Shown: positions 23,312 through 30,473 of the stretch, piece by piece
Layout of the letters: each line of letters starts with the position of its first letter
How positions within the stretch are numbered: the stretch's first letter is position 1
Source of the DNA: Oscillospiraceae bacterium
Lineage (GTDB): Bacteria; Bacillota; Clostridia; Oscillospirales; Acutalibacteraceae
Assembly: GCA_031280825.1 (NCBI GenBank)
Contig: JAITGE010000050.1
Span: forward strand, 1 to 34,616
Direction of reading: 5' to 3'
DNA: 34,616 bases
Position numbers and translations under genes: made by a program
Notes under the pieces: generated by a model
What the model saw: only the letters and a program-made list of their open reading frames with translations
Told to the model about the DNA's origin: nothing
Database searches by the model: none

Positions 23312-24322
23312 ATGAAGCGGATTTTGCGAAGACTGTGCGGCGCCGGGGTGGCGCTGGCTTTGTTGTTGACGTTGGCTCCCGCGGGCTTTGCCGCGCAGCC
23401 CTTGCCCGCCATGGATGTTTGCTTTTTGGTTGACACCAGCGGGTCGATGGAGGCATATTTGCCCGACGCCATTGCGGCCTGCCGCGCCATGATGGACGAG
23501 CTGACGGCTTCGGGCTTGGCGGATTTGCGCTTTGCGCTCATAGATTACCGTGACGACCCCGAAAAAACCGCCATGGAAGCGGATTATCCTTATCAAATTC
23601 AAACGGATTTCACAAGCAGCGCGGATGCGCTTTTCGTTGCCTTGGGCGCGCTGGATACAGGCTACGGCGGCGATATGGAGGAAAGCGTATATTCGGCGAT
23701 TGTGGACGGGCTGGCGCGGCTCGGCTGGCGTGAGGGCGCGGGGCGGGCGGCGGTTTTGCTGGGCGACGCGCCCGCGCTTGACCCTGAAAGCGGGACGGGC
23801 TACACGCTGGCGGACGCACTGGTGGCGCTGAACAATTTAGGTGTCACGCTGCACAGCGTGACCGCCCTGCCCGCGTGGGAGCCGGAACCGGCGCCCTTGC
23901 CTGGCTTTGCGGCGCTGAGCGAGGCGACGGGCGGGCTGGCGGTGTTGCTTGCCGAAAGCGAAAGCGTCGCCCAAGTGCTGGTGACGCAGGCGCAAAACCT
24001 TCCCAAGCCCGCGGAGCCGGAGCAACCGCCATACGAACCCAATTTGGGCTTGCCGGGCAGCCTGACGCTGTATCGAAAGGAAGATTGCGCGGTGTTCCGG
24101 GCGGTGGATACGGCACAGATCAGCTGGAAAAGCAGCAATCCGGGCGTCCTGACGGTTGACGGCAGCGGGAATGTGCAGTATCGGTTCGCGCGCGTGGGAA
24201 AAACAACCGTCACCGCTTATGATGAAAGCGACCGGGTGCTGGCGGTGACCGAGGTGAAGGTCGATTGGCAATGGTGGCAATGGGTTTTGGTGATACTGTT
24301 GTTCGGGTGGATATATCTGTAA
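23312..24322 (+). CDS. Secreted von Willebrand factor A protein with BIG2-like domain
   Basis: A protein of 336 residues. Residues 1-28 are a signal peptide (MKRILRRL, hydrophobic core, cleavage near GFAAQ). A VWA domain spans about 33-230 with the metal-ion-dependent adhesion motif D41-T-S43-G-S45 and a downstream LGDAPAL. Residues about 258-315 read like a bacterial Ig-like BIG2 repeat (SWKSSNPGVLTVDGSGNV then GKTTVTAYDES). The chain ends with a Trp-rich hydrophobic segment (about 318-336) and no basic tail, so it may be a membrane anchor with its end in the membrane. A role in binding a surface or matrix ligand is inferred. It starts 12 bases after the nadB stop with AAAGGAG overlapping that stop, so it is co-transcribed with nadB. 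Confidence 0.85.
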   Translation: MKRILRRLCGAGVALALLLTLAPAGFAAQPLPAMDVCFLVDTSGSMEAYLPDAIAACRAMMDELTASGLADLRFALIDYRDDPEKTAMEADYPYQIQTDFTSSADALFVALGALDTGYGGDMEESVYSAIVDGLARLGWREGAGRAAVLLGDAPALDPESGTGYTLADALVALNNLGVTLHSVTALPAWEPEPAPLPGFAALSEATGGLAVLLAESESVAQVLVTQAQNLPKPAEPEQPPYEPNLGLPGSLTLYRKEDCAVFRAVDTAQISWKSSNPGVLTVDGSGNVQYRFARVGKTTVTAYDESDRVLAVTEVKVDWQWWQWVLVILLFGWIYL

Positions 24323-24347
24323 CCGGAAATTTGACGGGAGGACTTAT

Positions 24348-25340
24348 ATGCGAATCATTGTGGACGCCTTTGGGGGCGATAACGCGCCGCTCGAAATCTT
24401 GAAGGGCTGCCATCGCGCGGCGGAGGAGCTGCAGGGTGTGGAAATCACCCTGACCGGCAGTCGGGAAACGATCGAGGCCGTCGCGCGGCAAAATAATATC
24501 AGCCTGGCAGGCATCAAGATTCTGGAAGCGCCGCGTATTTTTGAGATGGAATTTGAGCCGACAAGTATTTTGAAAGAGAACAATGACACATCCCTTGCCG
24601 CGGGCTTGAAGGCGATGGCTGCGGGGCAGGCCGAGGGCTTTGTCAGCGCCGGCTCGACGGGAGCGCTGCTGGTGGGCGCGACGCTCATCACCAAACGCAT
24701 CCGCGGGGTGCGCCGCGCGGCGATTGCCGCCGTGCTGCCCACGCCGAGCAAGCCGTTTTTGCTGTTGGACAGCGGCGCGAATTCCGAATGCACCTCCGAA
24801 ATGCTGGAGCATTTTGCCTTGCTGGGCGCGGTTTACAGCGAAAAGATTTTGGGGGTCGAAAAACCAAACGTGATGCTTGCCAATATTGGAACGGAGCCAA
24901 CCAAAGGCGACGCGCTCCGGCAGGAAACCTACAAGCGCCTGGCAGCCAACGAACGGATTCATTTTGGCGGGAACATCGAAGCGCGCGATATCCCGAACGG
25001 CGGCGCGGATGTGGTTGTGGCGGACGGCTTCACCGGGAACATTATCCTCAAGCTCTATGAGGGACTGGCGACAAGCCTGTTTGGGATGGTCAAGGGCGCG
25101 TTTAAGAAAAATCCCGTCACCATGCTGGGCGCCGTGCTGGCGTCCCCGGGGCTGCTGGGGCTGAAGAAGAAGATGGATTATTCCGAGTATGGCGGCGCGC
25201 CGCTGCTGGGCATCAACGGGACGGTCATCAAAGCGCACGGGTCGTCGGACGCAAAGGCGATTTTCAACGCTATCCGCCAGGCGAAGGGCTGCATTGAAAA
25301 TCATATTGTGGATACCGTAAAGGAGAATTTGGGCGCATGA
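24348..25340 (+). CDS. plsX: Phosphate acyltransferase PlsX
   Basis: Makes acyl-phosphate from acyl-ACP and phosphate, the first committed step to phosphatidic acid; it works as a peripheral membrane dimer. The 330 residues fit the family. Visible motifs: DAFGGDNAP at the start, SAGSTGALL, GANSEC (usually GAN.DC), LANIGTEPTKG, DVVVADGFTGN, and GGAPLLGINGTVIKAHGSSDA near the end. Start: GGGAGGA 5 nt before ATG 24348. The stop overlaps the start of rnc by four bases (ATGA), so translation of the two is coupled. In most Firmicutes acpP lies between plsX and rnc, and sometimes fapR, fabD and fabG precede; none is here. Confidence 0.96.
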   Translation: MRIIVDAFGGDNAPLEILKGCHRAAEELQGVEITLTGSRETIEAVARQNNISLAGIKILEAPRIFEMEFEPTSILKENNDTSLAAGLKAMAAGQAEGFVSAGSTGALLVGATLITKRIRGVRRAAIAAVLPTPSKPFLLLDSGANSECTSEMLEHFALLGAVYSEKILGVEKPNVMLANIGTEPTKGDALRQETYKRLAANERIHFGGNIEARDIPNGGADVVVADGFTGNIILKLYEGLATSLFGMVKGAFKKNPVTMLGAVLASPGLLGLKKKMDYSEYGGAPLLGINGTVIKAHGSSDAKAIFNAIRQAKGCIENHIVDTVKENLGA

Positions 25341-26014
25341 TTGCTCCGGAGCTGCAAGCCGCCGCCGGCTATCAATTCCGCGATTCGCGTTTGCTCGAAC
25401 GCGCGCTTTCGCATTCCTCCTATGCAAATGAATGCAAGGGCGAAAGCCCGGGCAGCAACGAGCGGCTGGAGTTTTTAGGCGATTCCGTACTGGGCTTTAT
25501 CGCGGCGGAATATTTTTACCACGAGCACCCCGGCAAGCCGGAGGGGGAGCTGACAAAAATCCGCGCTTCAGCGGTTTGCGAAACGGCGCTTTGCGGCTAT
25601 GCGCGCAAGCTGCGCTTGGGCGAAGCCCTGCTCCTTGGCAGGGGGGAGCGGGGCGCGGGGGGGACGGATCGATCCTCGATTCTGGCCGACGCCTTTGAGG
25701 CTTTACTGGCAGCGATCTACCTGGACGGCGGCATGGACGCCGCCCGTGCCTTCGTGCTGCGTTTTTTGCGCGAAGAGCAAACGGTCCGCCCTGCCGTTAC
25801 GGACAGCAAAACGCTGCTGCAGCAAATCGTGCAGCAAAATCCGGAAGAAGCGGTGGATTATGTTCTGATTGACGAAAGCGGACCGTCGCATGATAAATGC
25901 TTTTTGGTCGAGGTGCGTTTGCATTCCAACGTGCTGGGCACCGGGCAAGGGCGCAGCAAAAAGCTCGCCGAGCAAGCCGCCGCCGCCGAAGCGCTGAAAT
26001 TGATGGGGATATAA
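25337..26014 (+). CDS. rnc: Ribonuclease III
   Basis: Cleaves double-stranded RNA, including rRNA precursors. The 225 residues show the signature NERLEFLGDSVLG (41-53; metal ligands E45 and D49) and the second acidic pair D118 and E121 in DAFEALLAAIYLDGG. A C-terminal double-stranded RNA-binding domain spans about 155-224, with GQGRSKKLAEQAAA as its last helix. A Gly-rich insert (RGERGAGGTDRSS) precedes the second acidic pair as usual. The start ATG overlaps the plsX stop by 4 bases and relies on coupling. The usual downstream smc and ftsY are not present; a YgjP-like protease gene follows after 3 bases. Confidence 0.96.
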   Translation: MIAPELQAAAGYQFRDSRLLERALSHSSYANECKGESPGSNERLEFLGDSVLGFIAAEYFYHEHPGKPEGELTKIRASAVCETALCGYARKLRLGEALLLGRGERGAGGTDRSSILADAFEALLAAIYLDGGMDAARAFVLRFLREEQTVRPAVTDSKTLLQQIVQQNPEEAVDYVLIDESGPSHDKCFLVEVRLHSNVLGTGQGRSKKLAEQAAAAEALKLMGI

Positions 26015-26017
26015 ATT

Positions 26018-26725
26018 TTGCCGACCGGAACACGCGGAACAGAATATACGTTGATCCGCCAAAAGCGTAAAACGGTGGGGATTTACATCCGACCGGGCAG
26101 GGTGGAGGTGCGTGCGCCGCTGCATGCCGCGCAAGCGGATATCGACGCTTTTGTCGCTTTAAAAGCGCCGTGGATTGCCGCAAAGCTCGCGCTTGCGCAG
26201 GAGCGCTTGGCGCAAAACGACGCGCCGGTCGTCGGCTACGGCGCGATGCTGCCGTGGCGCGGCGCGGAATACCCTCTGCTGGGCGACGGCGCCTCTGACT
26301 GCATATGGCGTGACGAGGTCGGCTTTCATGTTCCGCCCGGGCTGGAGGAGGGAGCGCTCAAACAAACAGTAATAAAGCTTTACAGGGCTTGCGCCAAGGA
26401 TTATCTTGTGCCGCGAACCCTGTATTTTGCGCGCTTGATGGCGCTGTGCCCAAACAACATAGGCGTCACAAACGCGAAGGGGCGCTGGGGGAGCTGCGGC
26501 AGGAAGCCGGCGAAGGGAACGGCGGGAACGACGTACAGCATCCATTTTTCCTGGCGGCTGATGTCGGCGGAGGACGACGTGATTGACGCGGTGATTGTAC
26601 ACGAGCTGGCGCATATGCGGGAGATGAACCATTCGGCGGCGTTTTACGCGATTGTGCGGGATGTTTTGCCGAATTACGACGTCCGCCGCCGCAAGCTGCA
26701 GGCGCACAAGCCTTGGCTCCTGTGA
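26018..26725 (+). CDS. YgjP-like zinc metalloprotease (DUF45/M48-related)
   Basis: A protein of 235 residues with the zinc motif H195-E196-L-A-H199 and the family text KGRWGSC (about 154-160), FSWRLMSA and H(S)AAFYAIV downstream. Proteins of this family are small cytoplasmic metallopeptidase-like enzymes often encoded beside unrelated housekeeping genes; their natural substrate is not settled. The N-terminal third (residues 8-60) has the typical RQKRKTVGIYIRP and APWI text. Start TTG 26018 lies only 3 bases after the rnc stop, preceded by GGGGATA inside the end of rnc, so it belongs to the plsX-rnc operon. No signal peptide. Confidence 0.88.
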   Translation: MPTGTRGTEYTLIRQKRKTVGIYIRPGRVEVRAPLHAAQADIDAFVALKAPWIAAKLALAQERLAQNDAPVVGYGAMLPWRGAEYPLLGDGASDCIWRDEVGFHVPPGLEEGALKQTVIKLYRACAKDYLVPRTLYFARLMALCPNNIGVTNAKGRWGSCGRKPAKGTAGTTYSIHFSWRLMSAEDDVIDAVIVHELAHMREMNHSAAFYAIVRDVLPNYDVRRRKLQAHKPWLL

Positions 26726-26734
26726 ACGGGGGAT

Positions 26735-26765
26735 TCATAATTTCCGTTTGCCGCGGCATATGCAT
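26735..26765 (+). promoter_or_regulatory. Sigma-E-type (mother cell sporulation) promoter candidate
   Basis: TCATAAT (26735-26741), 15 nt and CATATGCAT (26757-26765), close to the Bacillus sigma-E pattern of an ATATT-like -35 box and a CATACA-T -10 box at 14-15 nt. It lies directly before yqfC, which is sigma-E dependent in Bacillus. Confidence 0.5.
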
Positions 26766-26794
26766 AGCAAAACAGCGATTGCGGAGGGATGTGC

Positions 26795-27106
26795 ATGGCG
26801 CGGAATCGGCGGGCGGAGCGGGCGGGCGCGCAGGCGCCCAAGCGAGGCGCGGTGCAGCGGGCGGGCGAGGCGCTTGACCTCCCGGCGGAGCTGCTGCCCG
26901 GTTACGCGCACATTGAGCTGCTGAGCAACCGCCGGGCGATTGTGACCGGCGTGAAGGGCGTTTTGGCATATTGCGAGGATGCGGTTCGCCTGAATTTGGG
27001 GGCGCTGGTCGTTGCGGTTGAGGGCTGTGATTTGTGCATCCGCACGTATCAAATGGAAGAGGTTACGCTTAGCGGCACGATTCTTTCAGTCAATTTCACA
27101 AGCTAG
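26795..27106 (+). CDS. yqfC: Sporulation protein YqfC (YabP/YqfC family)
   Basis: A protein of 103 residues of the YabP/YqfC family, whose members are made in the mother cell during sporulation. After a basic, Arg-rich N-terminus (about 20 residues) comes the family core LDLPAELLPGYAHIELLSNRRAIV... with GVLAYCEDAVRLNLG and a C-terminal EEVTLSGTILSVNF. Exact function is unknown. Start choice: GGAGGG at 26783-26788 is 6 nt before ATG 26795; an in-frame ATG at 26789 touches the ribosome binding site. yqfD follows after 11 bases. Together with the sigma-E-like promoter this supports an endospore-forming lineage, though spore formation itself needs many genes not seen here. Confidence 0.9.
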   Translation: MARNRRAERAGAQAPKRGAVQRAGEALDLPAELLPGYAHIELLSNRRAIVTGVKGVLAYCEDAVRLNLGALVVAVEGCDLCIRTYQMEEVTLSGTILSVNFTS

Positions 27107-27117
27107 GGGGGCGGCCA

Positions 27118-28287
27118 ATGCTGTTGGTTCGGCTGTTGCGCTTTTTGCGCGGCTATTTGTTTTTCCGTGCCGCCGATGGCTTTCCGGAGCGATTTTTGAA
27201 TTTATGCCATACGCAGGGCGCGCGTGTTTGGGATGTCGCCTTCCGCAGCGGCGTGCTGACGGGGCAAACGACCATTGAAGGCTACAAAGCCATGCAGGAT
27301 TTCGCCGAGCGGGCGGGTGTCGCGCTGGGGATTGAAAAAAAGTGCGGGCTGCCCTTTTTTTTGCACGATTACCGCCGCCGCGCGGGGCTGCTGCTGGGGC
27401 TGGTGATCTTTCTTGCAGGGCTGCGCTTCCTTTCCGGCATGGTGTGGAGCGTCAGCGTTACAGGCAACGAGCGGGTTGCGGCGGAGATCATCCGCGTGGC
27501 GGCGGAGGAGCAGGGGCTGCGCCTGGGCGCGAAAGCAAAGACGCTGGATTTGCGGCGGATGAGCGAGGCGGCGCTGCTGAAGCTCCCGGAGCTGAGCTGG
27601 CTTTCGATGAACCTGCAGGGCAGCACCGCCGTGATTGAGGTGCGTGAGCGCTTGCCGGATACGGTGCCGCCCGCGCCCGTGCCGCAAAGCATTGTCGCGG
27701 GCAAGGCGGGGCAATTGGCTGTGCTGCAGGTCTATAGCGGCAAGCCGCTCAAAAAAGCCGGCGACGCCGTGCCCAAGGGCGAAATTCTGGCAAGCGGGCG
27801 GATCGAAAACAAGGACGGCACCACCCGCAGCACCGCCGCCGCTGCTTACGCTGTGGCACGTGTTCCGCTGGAAATGGAAGTAACTGTGCCGCGCGATTAT
27901 GTCGCCGGGCGAGCGCAGAATGTCCAAACACGCTATATCGTTTATTTTTTGGGTCTGCGGCTTTCGCTGCAAAAAAAGCTTGCCCCGCAGGATGGCGGCA
28001 TTCTTTTGCGCAGCAGCTTGACTTGGGCGCCCGCGGGCAAAGAGATGCCCGCCGCCGTTGTGCGGGAAAGCCTGCTGGAAATTTCCGCGGAATCGAGCAG
28101 CTTCAGCGACGCCCGTTTGGCGCTCGCTGCGGCGGAGCGGTATTACGACAAAGCTTTCCGAACCCTGCGCGGCGTGCAAATCATTGACCAGGGCGTAAGT
28201 GTTGCGCTCACGCCCGAGGGCTGCCGCATCCGATTGATCGGGCATTGCTATGAAAATATTGGCGTGGCGGAAGAAATCACAGAATAG
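27118..28287 (+). CDS. yqfD: Sporulation protein YqfD
   Basis: A protein of 389 residues of the YqfD family, a mother-cell membrane protein that affects sporulation efficiency. The N-terminal domain includes RFLRGYLFFRAADGFPERFLNLC at positions 7-29. A single hydrophobic helix follows at about 89-106 (LLLGLVIFLAGLRFLSGM), then a large domain that would lie outside the membrane. It contains a segment like FtsQ/POTRA (VSVTGNERVAAEIIRVAAEEQGLRLG, about 112-137) and the family-like motif for PxGEIL (VPKGEILASG, about 219-228). Start: GGGGGG 6 nt before ATG 27118. The gene forms an operon with yqfC; phoH, which often follows, is absent, and a surface-protein gene follows instead. Confidence 0.93.
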   Translation: MLLVRLLRFLRGYLFFRAADGFPERFLNLCHTQGARVWDVAFRSGVLTGQTTIEGYKAMQDFAERAGVALGIEKKCGLPFFLHDYRRRAGLLLGLVIFLAGLRFLSGMVWSVSVTGNERVAAEIIRVAAEEQGLRLGAKAKTLDLRRMSEAALLKLPELSWLSMNLQGSTAVIEVRERLPDTVPPAPVPQSIVAGKAGQLAVLQVYSGKPLKKAGDAVPKGEILASGRIENKDGTTRSTAAAAYAVARVPLEMEVTVPRDYVAGRAQNVQTRYIVYFLGLRLSLQKKLAPQDGGILLRSSLTWAPAGKEMPAAVVRESLLEISAESSSFSDARLALAAAERYYDKAFRTLRGVQIIDQGVSVALTPEGCRIRLIGHCYENIGVAEEITE

Positions 28288-28315
28288 GCAAATATTGCAA
28301 AATATACCGCCACCC

Positions 28316-28351
28316 ATTCCCATTGACTGGGAATCCCGTACAAAGTACAAT
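28316..28351 (+). promoter_or_regulatory. Promoter of the adhesin gene with an overlapping dyad
   Basis: TTGACT (28323-28328), 17 nt and TACAAT (28346-28351). The -35 box sits in the centre of ATTCCC-N7-GGGAAT (28316-28321 and 28329-28334). A protein bound to this dyad would block polymerase. Confidence 0.75.
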
Positions 28352-28384
28352 TTACAGTAAGAGATTGTGCGGGAGGTCAATATC

Positions 28385-29869
28385 ATGAAGCAAAATAACT
28401 GTGCCGGAGGGCGCGCCGCGCCGGTCCGCCGCCTACACCGCAAGGGCTTGCTTGCGGCGGCGGGCTTGCTGCTGAGCGTTTTTGCGGGAATCTTTGCCGC
28501 GCGCGTTTCGCCATCCCTTGCCACAAGCGCCGGGGCAACCGCGCGGTTCTCGCAAAGGCACAAGGCGGCGTATGCTGCCGTGACCGCTTTGCAGGCGAAG
28601 GATCCGTATACAGGTCGCACGCTGAGCACAGAAGCCGGTTTGCCCTTCCTTTTTGTGCAGGCGGATAAGCCGGATATATATGCGTATTGCGTTCAAAAGG
28701 GGATGCGAATTTTTGACGACGGCAACAACAGCCGCCGCGCTTACGCCTTGGAAGATAAGATGTTCCGCGGTGCGCTCAGCGAGCGCTGCCGGGAGCAGCT
28801 GGCGCTTGTGATGCTCTACGGCTATCCGAACCGCACGGCGGCGGAATTGAACGCGGCTTCGCAGGATGACGCGCACGTGGCGACGCAGCTGCTGCTTTGG
28901 GAAAGTGAGCTGGGGCTGCGAAGCGCGGATTTTGCGCGTGCGGACGACCGGGTGTTCAACGCCTACTTTTCCACAGGGAAATATGCGGCCGCGCGCGCGG
29001 TTTATGAAGCGATTGCCGAAAATATTCAAAGCTATCTGCGCGTCCCGACCTTTTTTGCGCAGGGCGGCGTGCTAGAATTGGAACTACGGTATGATCCTGT
29101 TACATCGCTTTACAGCCAAAGCTTCGCGGATACGAGCGGCAGCGGCGCGACCCTGGAGGTTAGCGGAAAAAATCCGCTTGCGCTGGAGATTGTGCGGGAT
29201 GGCGGAAGCTACACCTTCCAAACGAAAACACCGCCCGCAAAAGCCGCCACGGTGTCCATCCGGCGCACGGATATTCCGCCCTGCTGCGGAAAAAGCGGAC
29301 CGCCGCTCATTTGGGTGGATCCCAATTGCGGCGCGGAAAATCAGCTGCTGCTCACGGGCTGCGAGCCGCGCGAGCAATATTACACCGCCTGCGTTTACGC
29401 GCCGGAGCAGCTGACAACGGCGGCAGCGACCACCACCGCCGCCACGCAAGCAACAACGCAAACAGTAGCACAAACAACAACACAAGCGATGACGGAAGCG
29501 ACGACCGCGCATACGCAAACGACGGTGCCGCCTTCGACGCAAGCCACAACGACACACGCCACAACGACACACGCCACGACGACGCAAGCCACGACGACGC
29601 AAGCCACAACAGAAGAAAAAACAACGCCGCCGGAGGACACAACAAGGCCGACGACGGCGCGGACGACCGTTTCCACGCCGAAGGAAACATCCGTGGCGAT
29701 AACGACGGCATACGTGACAACCGCCCTTTTGCCACCTACAACCCTGTCGCCGCCCGATGTGCCGGATACCGGCGCGGAGGACGAAACTATCCCTGCAACG
29801 CTGCTGCTTGCCGCGCTGGGGCTTCTGATACTGAGCGCCGGGGCGCTGCTGCAAAAGCGCAGGACGTAA
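28385..29869 (+). CDS. Thioester-domain surface protein with Thr-rich stalk and VPDTG anchor
   Basis: A cell-wall protein of 494 residues. Residues 1-47 form a long signal peptide (RRLHRK, hydrophobic 21-39, cleavage near SLATSAG). A TQXA-type thioester domain spans about 75-215: C102 in YAYCVQKG and Q168 in ATQLLLWESELG are the expected Cys and Gln that form the internal thioester, with W172 also conserved. Such domains bind host targets covalently. Residues 215-340 form a beta-rich region with three cysteine-containing segments (C300-C301, C315, C326, C336). A Thr-rich stalk follows (about 344-453). The sorting signal is VPDTG (459-463), a hydrophobic stretch and KRRT. VPDTG replaces the usual LPXTG. 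Start: GGGAGG 8 nt before ATG 28385; the signal peptidase gene follows after 36 bases. Confidence 0.88.
   Translation: MKQNNCAGGRAAPVRRLHRKGLLAAAGLLLSVFAGIFAARVSPSLATSAGATARFSQRHKAAYAAVTALQAKDPYTGRTLSTEAGLPFLFVQADKPDIYAYCVQKGMRIFDDGNNSRRAYALEDKMFRGALSERCREQLALVMLYGYPNRTAAELNAASQDDAHVATQLLLWESELGLRSADFARADDRVFNAYFSTGKYAAARAVYEAIAENIQSYLRVPTFFAQGGVLELELRYDPVTSLYSQSFADTSGSGATLEVSGKNPLALEIVRDGGSYTFQTKTPPAKAATVSIRRTDIPPCCGKSGPPLIWVDPNCGAENQLLLTGCEPREQYYTACVYAPEQLTTAAATTTAATQATTQTVAQTTTQAMTEATTAHTQTTVPPSTQATTTHATTTHATTTQATTTQATTEEKTTPPEDTTRPTTARTTVSTPKETSVAITTAYVTTALLPPTTLSPPDVPDTGAEDETIPATLLLAALGLLILSAGALLQKRRT
29540..29614 (+). repeat. Five 15-bp tandem units in the adhesin stalk
   Basis: Five in-frame units encode (Q/H)-A-T-T-T, the last ending in E (residues 386-410). 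Units differ by few bases, so copy number could change by slippage without breaking the frame. Confidence 0.85.
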
Positions 29870-29905
29870 GCCACCGATTGGAACCAAAAGCGAGGATGAA
29901 AAAAT

Positions 29906-30403
29906 ATGGTTTCCGTTGTGCCCAATCACCCGCAAAACCCGTGGATTTTGCCGCCGATGCCGTATGATTACGACAGCCGCCGCGCACGTAGGCGCGGCTG
30001 CCCGAAGCGGCGGGTGGATGCGCTGCTGAACCTCTGCCTGGCTTGCAGCGCAGCGTTTTTGTTCTTGATTTTCCCCTTGCTGTTATATCAAAACGCGGCG
30101 GGGAGCGATTCCTTTTTTAGCTTACGCTTCGTGCTGGTGCGCACGGATTCCATGGAGCCTTGCATCCCGCAAGGCTCTCTCGTCATTGCCCGCGAAGGCG
30201 GCTTTGCCGAGCTGGAAACAGGCGACGTGATTCTCTATCTGCTGGAGGACGGTCAGTTGAATACCCACCGCGTTGTCGCCACGGAATACGGCGTGCTGCG
30301 CACCAAGGGCGACCACAACCTGCTCTTTGACGCCGGAACCGTTACGGAAAGCACCTACGTGGCAAGGGTTGTTTTCAGCATACCGGGCGGCATGGTGAAA
30401 TAG
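29906..30403 (+). CDS. SipW-type signal peptidase I
   Basis: A membrane peptidase of 165 residues of the archaeal/ER-like S26B branch. A cytoplasmic basic N-terminus (RRARRR...PKRR) leads into one transmembrane helix at about 42-61. The catalytic serine is S82 in RTDSMEP, the general base is H121 in NTHRVV, and D136 in TKGDHN completes the family's third block. A Ser-His enzyme of this kind, SipW, matures biofilm and surface proteins in Bacillus. The C-terminal transmembrane helix of SipW is absent; the chain stops at FSIPGGMVK. Start: GAGGA 9 nt before ATG 29906. It lies 36 bases after the thioester adhesin gene on the same strand, so a dedicated role in adhesin maturation is likely but inferred. 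Confidence 0.88.
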   Translation: MVSVVPNHPQNPWILPPMPYDYDSRRARRRGCPKRRVDALLNLCLACSAAFLFLIFPLLLYQNAAGSDSFFSLRFVLVRTDSMEPCIPQGSLVIAREGGFAELETGDVILYLLEDGQLNTHRVVATEYGVLRTKGDHNLLFDAGTVTESTYVARVVFSIPGGMVK

Positions 30404-30416
30404 CTGAAAATGTGGG

Positions 30417-30445
30417 TTGTAATTCCACCCCGCATCTGTTATACT
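30417..30445 (+). promoter_or_regulatory. Promoter of the GPH symporter gene
   Basis: TTGTAA (30417-30422), 17 nt and TATACT (30440-30445) with extended -10 TG at 30437-30438. Confidence 0.75.
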
Positions 30446-30473
30446 TTATAAAAATAACAAAGGGGTGCATCGA

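Noticed and set aside
29395-29925. A long minus-strand frame antisense to the adhesin stalk
   Set aside because: It mirrors the Thr-rich repeat as a Val-rich chain, lacks a ribosome binding site and has no family features.
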